This document shows positions 23,898-31,018 of a DNA stretch of 63,275 nt, piece by piece (position 1 is the first letter of the stretch; each line of letters begins with the position of its first letter). A model generated the notes under the pieces. The model searched no databases, was not told the origin of the DNA, and saw only the letters and a program-made list of their open reading frames with translations. Position numbers and translations under genes: made by a program. The stretch is from a virus. The stretch covers positions 1-63,275 of IMG/VR virus record IMGVR_UViG_3300027861_000023, one strand, 5' to 3'.

Positions 23898-24236
23898 CTA
23901 TTTTGATTTGAGTATTCTAGATACAATCAAATCGTTTATGTTTACTAGCTTACCAAATCCATTACCAGCACGATAGTCAAAGCATAAATTACCTTCAGAT
24001 ATGTTTGGATATATTTCACGAATCCTCTCGTAATAATCATGAGGAAATGCCGTATCAATTTTACGTCTATCTTCATCGCTTACATTGGCTAATATTAATA
24101 AATCTTCCTTATTGCAGTATCTACTCATGGTAGCTATTGCATATAGCAAATCGATTCTTTCATCAGATACATATCCTAAGTATTTTTGGATTTCATCTCT
24201 TTTACTTTCTGTGGTTTTACTCGTAGTTGTTTTCAT
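23898..24236 (-). CDS. Hypothetical protein, 112 aa
   Basis: Not recognised. Thr/Ser/Lys-rich at the start, then helical (DERIDLLYAIATMSRYC, then KEDLLILANVSDEDRRKI) and a C-terminal basic helix. It lies 17 bases after a possible 25-aa membrane peptide gene. Confidence 0.6.
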   Translation of the reverse strand: MKTTTSKTTESKRDEIQKYLGYVSDERIDLLYAIATMSRYCNKEDLLILANVSDEDRRKIDTAFPHDYYERIREIYPNISEGNLCFDYRAGNGFGKLVNINDLIVSRILKSK

Positions 24237-24253
24237 AATTTTAATCTAAAAGG

Positions 24254-24331
24254 TTAATTGTTATTTGTAAATAATTCATGTGCCAGGATGCATATACATC
24301 CAATTGCTACTATATATAATACTATATCCAT
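24254..24331 (-). CDS. Possible 25-aa single-pass membrane peptide
   Basis: An ATG at 24331 overlaps the end of the upstream gene by 10 bases and opens a 25-codon frame. Its first ~19 residues are one hydrophobic segment (IVLYIVAIGCICILA) followed by a polar tail. Such tiny membrane peptides are common in phage early regions. The call rests on hydrophobicity and position only. Confidence 0.4.
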   Translation of the reverse strand: MDIVLYIVAIGCICILAHELFTNNN

Positions 24332-24582
24332 GTTTCGTACTTCATGTAAAAATCAAATACTTCCTCGTCAAGCACTTCAAAAACTAAATCACTGGTATCT
24401 TCATTACCATCGTAATTGTATAATAATTGTACTATTTCTTGTCCTTCTGAATCTATTAATACAATACATTCATCTTCTGTATATCTGTATATTTCAAAAT
24501 GTCCATAGCTAATACTTTCACTATGCTCTAATTCATGCAAATCCTTACATCTAATGCTATCTAAAACTTTATCTAATGTCAT
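24322..24582 (-). CDS. Hypothetical acidic protein, 86 aa
   Basis: Not recognised. Very acidic, beta-rich (FEIYRYTEDECIVLIDSEG, then LVFEVLDEEVFDFY), with a short N-terminal helix. It ends with an aromatic tail (YETWI). It lies 4 bases from its upstream neighbour. Confidence 0.6.
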   Translation of the reverse strand: MTLDKVLDSIRCKDLHELEHSESISYGHFEIYRYTEDECIVLIDSEGQEIVQLLYNYDGNEDTSDLVFEVLDEEVFDFYMKYETWI

Positions 24583-24586
24583 ATCG

Positions 24587-24811
24587 TTATGCGTTTAATG
24601 GTTTTATAAATGTTTCTAATAATTCTACTACTGCTCTATTACTTACTAAAGGATTTGCTCCTGGACTGACTGGAGCATTATTTATTGATTTAATCCTTCC
24701 ATTAATCATCTCAGTCAATTCTATTACTAAAATAGTAGATGCAATGTTCCCTAATTCACGCACATTTTTATGCGCTTTCTTTAATCTTTGGTCATTGTTT
24801 AAGTATGCCAT
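24587..24811 (-). CDS. Small hypothetical protein, 74 aa
   Basis: Not recognised. The N-terminal half is a helix (LKKAHKNVRELGNIASTILVIELTEM), followed by a Pro/Asn-rich turn and a short C-terminal helix. Placed two bases after its upstream neighbour, which supports operon membership. Confidence 0.55.
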   Translation of the reverse strand: MAYLNNDQRLKKAHKNVRELGNIASTILVIELTEMINGRIKSINNAPVSPGANPLVSNRAVVELLETFIKPLNA

Positions 24812-24813
24812 TT

Positions 24814-25023
24814 CTATTGGTTTTTGTTGGTTAATAATTCATCTCTTAAATGTACCAGCGCTAACTGATATCCAAAATTCTTCGCTAGTTGCATAAGCAA
24901 TAAATCATTTGCTCCATGATTTGCATCAGCAAATCGCTCCAGGTATTCTTCTGTTGGAGTAGCGACAATCATTCTGTCTAGCTTTTTTAATTCTCTTTCA
25001 ATGTAATCTAATGTGTTTTCCAT
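24814..25023 (-). CDS. Small hypothetical protein, 69 aa
   Basis: Not recognised. All-helical in appearance with alternating acidic and basic residues (YIERELKKLDRMIV, then LMQLAKNFGYQLALVHLRDEL). No motif that would name it. Confidence 0.55.
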   Translation of the reverse strand: MENTLDYIERELKKLDRMIVATPTEEYLERFADANHGANDLLLMQLAKNFGYQLALVHLRDELLTNKNQ

Positions 25024-25044
25024 AATTGTAGTTGTATTAAATGA

Positions 25045-25302
25045 TTAGTAAATTTCTGATTTCTCTATTTGGTTAACTTCTCTCTGTGGTAATTCGCTGA
25101 TGTAATCAGTATACTTGTCCCATGTTTTTTCGCATAACCTATCGTACTTCCTCCAGGTTTTACATTCATCATCGAATTCTTTCTCATTACTATCAGATGC
25201 TAAATCTCTTTGGTCATTGGCAGTATTATACTTCTGTAACCAAGAAATTGCCTTGTTAACTACTGACTGGTGTTTGCTATTTAAAGCGATAATTTTACTC
25301 AT
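25045..25302 (-). CDS. Hypothetical protein, 85 aa; first recognised gene of the minus block
   Basis: Not recognised. Helical and charged (Trp/Asp/Lys-rich, DDECKTWRKYDRLCEKTWDKY). It is the most upstream clear gene of the 14-kb minus-strand block, so the early promoter probably lies in the gap 25303-25970. I found no TAnnTTTG box there in the minus direction. Confidence 0.55.
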   Translation of the reverse strand: MSKIIALNSKHQSVVNKAISWLQKYNTANDQRDLASDSNEKEFDDECKTWRKYDRLCEKTWDKYTDYISELPQREVNQIEKSEIY

Positions 25303-25970
25303 AATTCTAATTTTAATGATTCATAATAAATGCAATGTACTAATAATTCATAGTATTTACACTATATATGTACTACAAAATAACTACAATTATACTATCG
25401 CAGTGCTACCAGTATATCACAAAGGTTTACTCCAGCATTAAATATTGTCCAGTATAATATATTCCAGGAAGATAATTCATACAACTACTGCTGGAACAGA
25501 ATCTCCTGGTATAATGCTCTGCTATAAGTTATATATGATTCGTTTAAGAGATAATGTAATCGTGCTGGTATTAAGGGAAGGTTATCCCCATAAGAGGATT
25601 ATAACAAACATCGATGTTGAGCAATAACAAATGATCCTTATTATAATTGAATTTAGTTTTTAAACTTCCTGGTGTTTGAGATCACTATACCTTCACTTCA
25701 AGTCCCAGTCAAGGATTTGTCCAGCTGGATGCACAATAGTAAGTAGAGAATTTACGTGAAACCTAGCGCTGTTACTGGTGTTAACGTGTTTCACAGCTGT
25801 GATTTGATAGGGTGATGCTTCCATCATAGAAAGTTGAAAAAAACGAAGAAAAAAATCTCAAAAGTTTGAAAAAGTTTAAAAAAAAACGACTTTCCCTTTT
25901 GAGGCCATCACGCTCTAAAACCACCATAACCCTAAATCCATAGATGTGTAAACTGAAAAAAAATTTTTAG
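25303..25970. other. Large intergenic switch region
   Basis: About 670 bases separate the minus-strand block from plus-strand genes. It contains many stops in all frames. A plus frame at 25445-25627 starts with TTG and looks spurious. GTGAAAC (25756) and GTTTCAC (25788) form an inverted pair. An A-rich tract lies at about 25834-25890. One credible 44-codon frame lies on the minus strand (separate entry). No tRNA is visible. It probably holds the early promoter(s) and perhaps a non-coding RNA. Confidence 0.5.
25693..25827 (-). CDS. Possible 44-aa hypothetical protein
   Basis: Two consecutive ATGs (25827, 25824) start a 44-codon frame with balanced, protein-like composition (SPYQITAVKHVNTSNSARFH, then a hydrophobic TIVHPAGQILDWDLK). 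The frame is more GC-rich than its surroundings. It is separated from the downstream minus gene by nearly 400 bases. Could be a real early peptide or chance. Confidence 0.35.
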   Translation of the reverse strand: MMEASPYQITAVKHVNTSNSARFHVNSLLTIVHPAGQILDWDLK

Positions 25971-25978
25971 TATATTTG
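25971..25978 (+). promoter_or_regulatory. Promoter -7 box TATATTTG
   Basis: Matches the Bacteroidota -7 consensus TAnnTTTG, 24 bases before the ATG of the isolated 57-aa gene, which has its own terminator. No clear -33 TTG is seen. Confidence 0.6.
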
Positions 25979-26002
25979 TAGTATAACTTTAAAAAAAACA
26001 TC

Positions 26003-26176
26003 ATGGATGGATTGTATGTAAAAAATGGTAGATTAATTAACGACAGGCAACCTTCTGAAAGTGGAATTGCTAAAGCTTGTTCTATAAAAAAATCCGTTGA
26101 CAGGGAGCGAAAAGTAAACCAAATAGCAGATGGAATTGAAAGAGCAGAAATGAGAAAGTCTTTTAAGTTTTTATAA
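26003..26176 (+). CDS. Isolated 57-aa protein with own promoter and terminator
   Basis: An ATG at 26003 opens a 57-codon frame (starts MDGLYVKNGRLIND). The second half is a basic/acidic helix with regular charges (KSVDRERKVNQIADGIERAE, then MRKSFKFL). It is the only gene between the minus-strand block and groEL and forms a compact single-gene unit. The charged helix would suit a small regulator or a host-protein binder. No family recognised. Confidence 0.6.
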   Translation: MDGLYVKNGRLINDRQPSESGIAKACSIKKSVDRERKVNQIADGIERAEMRKSFKFL

Positions 26177-26195
26177 TTTACAAATCGAAATAACT

Positions 26196-26218
26196 AGAGG
26201 ATCCTACTTGGGTTCTCT
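26196..26218 (+). terminator. Rho-independent terminator after the 57-aa gene
   Basis: AGAGGATCC (26196-26204) pairs with GGGTTCTCT (26210-26218) with two G-U pairs, followed by a long T-run. The following 227 bases up to the groEL promoter are AT-rich with no gene seen. Confidence 0.8.
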
Positions 26219-26445
26219 TTTTTTTTGCATAAAGAGCATTTCACTATATTTCAAGCATAAAGCAAGCATAACATAACTAACTAAATATCAACAACTTAAA
26301 TGCTTTATTATATAATTATGCTCAAAATGCTTACTTTTAAGGATAAATAAAATATATTTAATTTGTATAAAGCAATTATTTATACTGTTATAAATTATCG
26401 AAATTTTACAACATTTTCAACATTAGAGCATATTAAAAAAAACTG

Positions 26446-26453
26446 TATATTTG
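26446..26453 (+). promoter_or_regulatory. Promoter -7 box TATATTTG for groEL-groES
   Basis: TATATTTG lies 20 bases before the groEL ATG, after an A-rich stretch. No CIRCE-type inverted repeat was seen, so the operon is probably phage-timed rather than heat-regulated. Confidence 0.65.
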
Positions 26454-26473
26454 CATAAATTAAATCTAATTAA

Positions 26474-28060
26474 ATGAGCAATTATATTCCAAAGAACCTT
26501 GAGTTCGATCAAGAAGGTCGTAATAAATTAATCAAGGGTATCACAACAATTTCAAAAGCGGTAAAGAGTACACTTGGCCCTCGTGGCAAAACCTCTATAA
26601 TAGAGTCAACCGATCATGTTGGTGGTATGACTATTACAAAGGATGGTGTAACAGTTGCTAACTCTATATTCCTGGAGGATCCAGTAGAGAACCTTGCGGT
26701 TCAGATGTTAAAAGATGCTGCTCGAAGAACAGCTAATTCTGCTGGGGATGGAACGACAACTGCAATTGTATTGACTGAGGCTATTATAAAAGCAGGCGAA
26801 GAGTTTTTAACTCCTAAACATAATATAACTGAGGTTGTAAAAGATATAAATCGTTTAAGTATTCAGATTGTTGACAGTCTTTTACATAAGTCTAAAGAGG
26901 TAACACCATCCAGGCTTCTGGATGTTGCTACTATTTCGGCTAATAACGATCATGACCTGGGGAAGATTATAGCAGATGCTTACGATCAGGTTGGTAAGAA
27001 TGGTATTGTAACAGTTGAGAGGTCACAAAACCATATGACTTTTGCTACTGTAACAAATGGTATAAAGATAGATCGTGGATACACATCAAACCTGTTTATC
27101 ACAAACCAAAAAAATGATGAGGCCGTACTAGAAGATGTTCTTGTATTGGTATGTGACCAGGAGATAAGTAACATCCTTCAGATAGAGAATGTGCTGAGGC
27201 CAGTTATTCAACAAAACAAAAAACTATTGATTATTGGGCCAGTATCAACCAATGTTGTTCAAACATTAGCGTTAAATGTTGTGCAAAATGGATTGAAATT
27301 GTGTAATATTATGCCACCACAGTTTGGATACAAGCAACATGAGCTGATGCAAGACATTGCAATGTCGGTTGGTGCTAAATACTTTTCGGAAAAAACAGGA
27401 GACGATCTTAGTTTGATCACATTTAATGATTTAGGTCATGCGGATAAGGTTATATCTGGTAAAAGTCAGACAGTTATTATCAAAGATAGCCAGATGACAG
27501 AAGATATCGAGAAGAGAATAGAGGATCTAAAAGAACAACAAAGCAACACCGAGATAGTGTCAGACAGGGAGTTTATAGATGAGCGAATCGCTAGTTTATC
27601 TGGATCTATTGGAGCTATTTATGTTGGAGGTAACTCTGATGTGGAGCAAAAAGAGAAGTATGATAGGATTGAAGATGCGGTATGTGCAGTTAGATCAGCA
27701 CTTGAAGAAGGTATTGTCGCTGGAGGTGGAACAACACTATATAAAGTTGCAACTTACATAGAAGATAAGAACAATGGGGTTGCTGGAAAAATACTCGCGA
27801 GTGCGCTTCGCGCACCTTTGTTGCAAATTTATGCAAATGCTGGGTTAGATCTATCAAAATCAAAAAAGGAAAAGCTTATGTATGATTCTGGTTATGAGGG
27901 ATTAAATATAAAAACTGAAGAGTGGGGAGATATGTATAAAATGGGTGTTATTGATCCTTTAAAAGTTACTAAGTCCGCTTTTTTAAATGCAGTAAGTGTT
28001 GCAACAACAATACTTACAACTAATGTAATAATTACTCACGCAAGAGCTAAAGAAGCCTGA
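26474..28060 (+). CDS. groEL: Phage-encoded chaperonin GroEL
   Basis: This 528-residue protein is a near full-length group I chaperonin subunit. The equatorial ATP site is intact: TLGPRGKT (33-40), TKDGVTV (Asp57) and GDGTTTA (91-97). The catalytic-region motif GNSDVEQKEKYDRIEDA and the GGGTTLYK loop are present, so all three domains are there. The C-terminus ends in THARAKEA without the usual Gly-Gly-Met tail. GroEL rings fold proteins inside a closed cavity with GroES. A GroES-like gene follows directly. Folding of capsid or very large virion proteins is the likely use (inference). Divergent from host-type GroEL but not degenerate. Confidence 0.95.
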   Translation: MSNYIPKNLEFDQEGRNKLIKGITTISKAVKSTLGPRGKTSIIESTDHVGGMTITKDGVTVANSIFLEDPVENLAVQMLKDAARRTANSAGDGTTTAIVLTEAIIKAGEEFLTPKHNITEVVKDINRLSIQIVDSLLHKSKEVTPSRLLDVATISANNDHDLGKIIADAYDQVGKNGIVTVERSQNHMTFATVTNGIKIDRGYTSNLFITNQKNDEAVLEDVLVLVCDQEISNILQIENVLRPVIQQNKKLLIIGPVSTNVVQTLALNVVQNGLKLCNIMPPQFGYKQHELMQDIAMSVGAKYFSEKTGDDLSLITFNDLGHADKVISGKSQTVIIKDSQMTEDIEKRIEDLKEQQSNTEIVSDREFIDERIASLSGSIGAIYVGGNSDVEQKEKYDRIEDAVCAVRSALEEGIVAGGGTTLYKVATYIEDKNNGVAGKILASALRAPLLQIYANAGLDLSKSKKEKLMYDSGYEGLNIKTEEWGDMYKMGVIDPLKVTKSAFLNAVSVATTILTTNVIITHARAKEA

Positions 28061-28062
28061 TA

Positions 28063-28386
28063 ATGAGTATGATGAATACAACAAAAGATTGGAAGAAATT
28101 AGTATCCATGAAACCAAAAGAAAAAACTATGAAGCCAGTAGGTAAATATATTGTAATAAAAACAATAGAAGAAGAAATAAAAACCTCATCAGGAATATTA
28201 TTATCAGCTAGTGATGTTGATGGGTTTAGATATAAAAAAGGAAAGGTAATAAAACCTGGCACAGATGTTAACGTAATTAAAGAAGATGATCTTATTTATT
28301 ACGATAAAAATTCAGGAGTAACTTTAATTATAGAGGAAACACCACTTACTATTATTCAAGAAAGAGATGTAGTTATAGTTATATAA
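28063..28386 (+). CDS. groES: Co-chaperonin GroES-like protein
   Basis: This 107-residue protein starts 3 bases after the groEL stop. After a basic ~25-residue leader, the beta-barrel pattern of GroES is visible: KPVGKYIVIK, a mobile-loop-like EEEIKTSSGILL, KGKVIKPG, then LIYYDKNSG and a terminal DVVIVI strand. It should cap the phage GroEL ring. Gene order groEL-groES is the reverse of the usual bacterial operon. Sequence identity to bacterial GroES looks low, so the call rests on pattern and linkage. Confidence 0.8.
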   Translation: MSMMNTTKDWKKLVSMKPKEKTMKPVGKYIVIKTIEEEIKTSSGILLSASDVDGFRYKKGKVIKPGTDVNVIKEDDLIYYDKNSGVTLIIEETPLTIIQERDVVIVI

Positions 28387-28404
28387 GTTGGGCGCGCCCA
28401 ACTT
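28385..28404. terminator. GC-rich palindrome between convergent genes
   Basis: A perfect 20-bp palindrome (half-site AAGTTGGGCG) overlaps the groES stop, lies directly against the stop of the convergent phosphoesterase gene and is followed by TTAAAA. It contains the rare 8-bp sequence GGCGCGCC, striking in AT-rich DNA. Probably a bidirectional terminator. Confidence 0.65.
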
Positions 28405-29421
28405 TTAAAATATATGAGTTAATCTAGCAATTTGCCCATGTTCTTTTGAGTGAATAAACCCTTCAACTGCTTTTATTCCTCCAACACCATATCCATTTCT
28501 ATGATGCCAAGAGTCTGATCCACTAGGAGACCTTAGTGATTCAACAGTTATTCCATGATAGTCTTTAGAAGTTTTGTGGTGAATATGATGCGTATAAACG
28601 TACCTGTGTTCTGTTTCTGACCACCATTTAGAAAATTCATTGGCCATAATAAGTGGTAAATCAGCTTGTTTTGCGCCATCACCATGTGTAGTTCCAATAA
28701 GATTTTTGCCATATTTGTATCCTTTTCTGTGTGCAATACTACAATCAAAGGTTATATTATCGCATTTTCTAAACCATGATTTTATTGAGTCTGATAACAT
28801 AAATCCAGATACATAGTCATGATTGCTAGGATTGTAAACAAAACGAACATCAGCTATATCCAATAATATTTCTAGTATGTCTACATATAGTTTTTTTGCA
28901 GTTAGAAAATTATCATACCACATACCATCTGTATCTTGAGGTGTTCCTGATGTAGTTTTTCTAGAAGGAACGTCAATATGTAGTATATCATTACCTCCTA
29001 TGAATAAAATTTGATCAATATTAAACCCCTGTGCTTTATTTAGTATTCCTTCAACCCCATCTTTTACTCTTTTAACAGCTATCTGTGAGTTGTATTCTTC
29101 TCCAGTTTCAAATGATGTAGCTAGTTTTCCTATATGTATATCAGCAGGATCAATAACTAATAAATGAGAGTCATTACTTCTTTTTCTTTTTATTTTTGGA
29201 TATGAAGGAGAGTGTTTATTCATCTCCTTTATTACTTTGTTTCTTAACTTATTTATAGATATTCCTTCTTTTTTAGCGTGAATAGAAAAATGTTTTCCTT
29301 TATGCCAATAATGATTTATATCCTCTATAGGTATTCCTATTTCTTCACATTCTTTTTTTAATGCTCTGTGATCTGTTATTAGATTGTATTCTTCTTCATC
29401 TAATCTAGGTCTGTATTCCAT
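28405..29421 (-). CDS. Calcineurin-like metallophosphoesterase
   Basis: This 338-residue protein has all five metal-binding blocks of the family: D94-x-H96, GGND (142-145), NHD (200-202), HGD (246-248) and HHIH (278-281). The first ~75 residues form a separate charged domain that looks like a helix-turn-helix (ISINKLRNKVIKEM). Phage members of this type are proposed to be nucleases or phosphodiesterases acting on DNA or RNA. It lies alone on the minus strand between groES and a winged-helix-like gene. Substrate unknown. Confidence 0.85.
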   Translation of the reverse strand: MEYRPRLDEEEYNLITDHRALKKECEEIGIPIEDINHYWHKGKHFSIHAKKEGISINKLRNKVIKEMNKHSPSYPKIKRKRSNDSHLLVIDPADIHIGKLATSFETGEEYNSQIAVKRVKDGVEGILNKAQGFNIDQILFIGGNDILHIDVPSRKTTSGTPQDTDGMWYDNFLTAKKLYVDILEILLDIADVRFVYNPSNHDYVSGFMLSDSIKSWFRKCDNITFDCSIAHRKGYKYGKNLIGTTHGDGAKQADLPLIMANEFSKWWSETEHRYVYTHHIHHKTSKDYHGITVESLRSPSGSDSWHHRNGYGVGGIKAVEGFIHSKEHGQIARLTHIF

Positions 29422-29469
29422 TGTATTAATTTATTTTTCATAACAATAAAAATACAACATTTTTTTTTG

Positions 29470-29574
29470 TATATTTGATTTGATTAATTTTTCATGGATT
29501 AGTTATTTTATTTTAAGATTTATTTAGTAAAAAAATGCAACCTTGTTATCCAACAATATTGGTTGCATTTTTTG
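29470..29574 (+). ncRNA. Candidate small RNA with promoter box and terminator
   Basis: A TATATTTG box at 29470-29477 points along the plus strand into a region with no plus-strand gene. About 55 bases on, AAATGCAACC (29533-29542) pairs with GGTTGCATTT (29561-29570) and is followed by more Ts. This could make an RNA of about 90 nt starting near 29484. The same hairpin also serves as terminator for the minus-strand gene ending at 29546. A 29-codon hydrophobic plus frame starts at the hairpin but looks accidental. Confidence 0.35.
29533..29570 (-). terminator. Hairpin terminator for the winged-helix-like gene
   Basis: On the minus strand AAATGCAACC and GGTTGCATTT enclose an 18-base loop and are followed by TTTT. 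The stem begins inside the last codons of the gene. Confidence 0.7.
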
Positions 29575-30025
29575 TTTCTATATTTATTTTTTTAATCATG
29601 TTTCGATTAATTTTTTCCACATAAGATGGATCAGAATGAAATAAAGGATTTGAAAATTCTAATTCGGAAATTTCTTCTCCGTTTAGTTTTTTATATATAT
29701 TGTTAATTGCTCTCTTTCCTTTATAGCTTAGTTCGTATAAGGTAGTTTGATTTCCTTCTCGTTTTCTCCAGACTTGAATCCATTTATTTTTTAGTAATCT
29801 ACTAAATCTAACACGATCCCACGACATTAATTCTTCGTACTCTTTAAATTGACTTTTGTTAAAAATCTGTTCACTGTATAAAAAGAACATCATTTCTAAA
29901 TCTGGATAGCTTAAATCGTATTTTTTTTGCGCCCAAAATCTTATTACTCTCCAGTATTTTAAAAAGTCATGATCTGGTTGAGTTCTTCTTGTGTTTTTTC
30001 TTTGAGTTACTCCTTGAATCTTCAT
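29546..30025 (-). CDS. Winged-helix-like DNA-binding protein, 159 aa
   Basis: Helices with YWRVIRFWAQKKYDLSYPDL, then a recognition-like segment DRVRFSRLLKNKWIQVWRKR and a beta wing (GNQTTLYELSYKGKRAINNI) fit a MarR/PadR-like winged helix. Basic N- and C-terminal arms flank it. It stands at the head of the late plus-strand region, transcribed away from it, next to a promoter box, and could regulate late transcription (inference). Confidence 0.6.
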   Translation of the reverse strand: MKIQGVTQRKNTRRTQPDHDFLKYWRVIRFWAQKKYDLSYPDLEMMFFLYSEQIFNKSQFKEYEELMSWDRVRFSRLLKNKWIQVWRKREGNQTTLYELSYKGKRAINNIYKKLNGEEISELEFSNPLFHSDPSYVEKINRNMIKKINIETKNATNIVG

Positions 30026-30038
30026 TAAATTAAATTAT

Positions 30039-30046
30039 TATATTTG
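30039..30046 (+). promoter_or_regulatory. Promoter -7 box TATATTTG at the start of the late region
   Basis: TATATTTG with a TTG 22 bases upstream (30014-30016), the one example here with a plausible -33 element. It lies 46 bases before the first small gene of the plus-strand block. Confidence 0.6.
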
Positions 30047-30092
30047 TATGTCTAAATTAAATAAAAAATTTCTTTAAAAAACAATATTTATT

Positions 30093-30230
30093 ATGAAAAA
30101 ATCAAATAGAAAACTTGTTCCTTATTTTACAGCAGCAAATGTAAGTATGGGTGGAAGGCCTGAAAAAGTAGGATTATTATCTAACAAGCAAATTTCAAAT
30201 AGTGTTTATGCTAAATGCGGTAAAAAATAA
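30093..30230 (+). CDS. Small basic protein, 45 aa
   Basis: First gene of the late block. Basic throughout with one Cys near the C-terminus (YAKCGKK). Its stop overlaps the next start by one base (TAATG). No named family; it belongs to a run of seven tiny, mostly basic genes. Confidence 0.6.
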   Translation: MKKSNRKLVPYFTAANVSMGGRPEKVGLLSNKQISNSVYAKCGKK

Positions 30231-30349
30231 TGGCTTACAAACAAAAATGTTGGAAAGGTTATGTTGCTAAAGGAACTAAAAAATCTCCCAGTGGAAAAAC
30301 AACAAAAAGTGGTCAAGTCAAACGAGTTAACAACTGTGTAAAAAAATAA
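30230..30349 (+). CDS. Small basic protein, 39 aa, two Cys
   Basis: Begins MAYKQKCWKGYVAKGTKK and ends VNNCVKK, very Lys-rich with Cys at both ends. The CWKGY start recurs, to my recollection, in small proteins of marine phages of unknown role. Coupled to both neighbours. Confidence 0.6.
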   Translation: MAYKQKCWKGYVAKGTKKSPSGKTTKSGQVKRVNNCVKK

Positions 30350-30352
30350 TTT

Positions 30353-30607
30353 ATGCCAAAACCAAGAGCAGGAAAAGCAAAAGTTAAAGTAACAGCTTCT
30401 GGAAAAAGAGTAAGTTATGGACAGGCAGGTAGTGCTAGAGGCGGTGGCCCAAGAGTAAGACCAGGAACGTCTAAAGGTGATGCGTATTGCGCTAGGAGTT
30501 ATGGCATAAAAATGGATTTACCAATTGGTAAAAGAAATGATCCTAATACTCCAAATAATTTATCTCGTAAAAGATGGAAATGTTCTGGTAAAAAGTCAAG
30601 AAGATAA
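30353..30607 (+). CDS. Small basic protein, 84 aa, DUF6321-like signature
   Basis: The N-terminus is PKPRAGKAKVKVTASGKRVS. The C-terminal half has GDAYCARSYGI, NDPNTPNNLSRKRWKC and a basic tail. The order C-A-R, D-P-N, R-K-x-W-x-C resembles the small basic phage family I know as DUF6321. Net charge is strongly positive, suiting DNA or RNA binding or packaging inside the capsid (inference). Confidence 0.65.
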   Translation: MPKPRAGKAKVKVTASGKRVSYGQAGSARGGGPRVRPGTSKGDAYCARSYGIKMDLPIGKRNDPNTPNNLSRKRWKCSGKKSRR

Positions 30608-30631
30608 AAAAAATAATAATTATTATTATTT

Positions 30632-30639
30632 GTATCTTT
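30632..30639 (+). promoter_or_regulatory. Promoter -7 box TATCTTTG
   Basis: Lies in an AT-only gap 36 bases before the 64-aa gene. Matches TAnnTTTG. Confidence 0.55.
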
Positions 30640-30675
30640 GATTTTTGAAGTATTAATTAATTAAAACTTTTTATT

Positions 30676-30870
30676 ATGAAACAAGGTTATAACGACAGAC
30701 TAGATGAGTCTTTAGGTTCTAGAAATGGGAAAAAATCTCAATCAATGAAAGATCGTAGAGATGAGAGTAAGTCAATGTCTAAAAAAATGTATGGTCATTC
30801 TTATGGTGCTGACAAGTCAATGTCTTACAGACATACTCAAAAAATTGTTAGACACGATCATTTAAGATAA
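30676..30870 (+). CDS. Small basic Ser/Lys/Met-rich protein, 64 aa
   Basis: Hydrophilic with repeated KSxSMK-like pieces (KKSQSMKDRRDESKSMSKKM, then DKSMSYRH) and a His/Arg tail. Own promoter box upstream. No family recognised; probably disordered and nucleic-acid binding. Confidence 0.6.
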   Translation: MKQGYNDRLDESLGSRNGKKSQSMKDRRDESKSMSKKMYGHSYGADKSMSYRHTQKIVRHDHLR

Positions 30871-30874
30871 TATT

Positions 30875-31018
30875 TTGGCGAATAATTGGATAAAAAAAGC
30901 AACCAAAGGGATGCGTAAAGACAAACCTTGTACTGGTTCTAAGTTTGGAAGTTCATCTTGTCCTAAAGGATCAAGAAGATACAACCTGGCTAAAACATTT
31001 AAAAAAATGAACAGATGA
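30875..31018 (+). CDS. Small basic protein, 47 aa, TTG start
   Basis: The frame opens with TTG at 30875, five bases after the previous stop, and reads ANNWIKKATKGMRKDKPCTG, then SSCPKGSRRYNLAKTF. An internal ATG would give a 35-residue form. The PCTG...CPKGSRRYNLAKTF pattern recurs in small marine-phage proteins. The TGA overlaps the next ATG. Confidence 0.6.
   Translation: MANNWIKKATKGMRKDKPCTGSKFGSSSCPKGSRRYNLAKTFKKMNR

Noticed and set aside
24576-24896. 106-codon plus-strand frame
   Set aside because: Lies antisense across two well-spaced minus-strand genes.
25445-25627. 60-codon plus-strand frame in the switch region
   Set aside because: Starts with TTG, no promoter box upstream, composition not protein-like and no neighbours in that direction.
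11441-30025. Lysogeny or integration module
   Set aside because: No integrase, excisionase or recognisable CI/Cro-type repressor pair; the single winged-helix-like gene is not enough.
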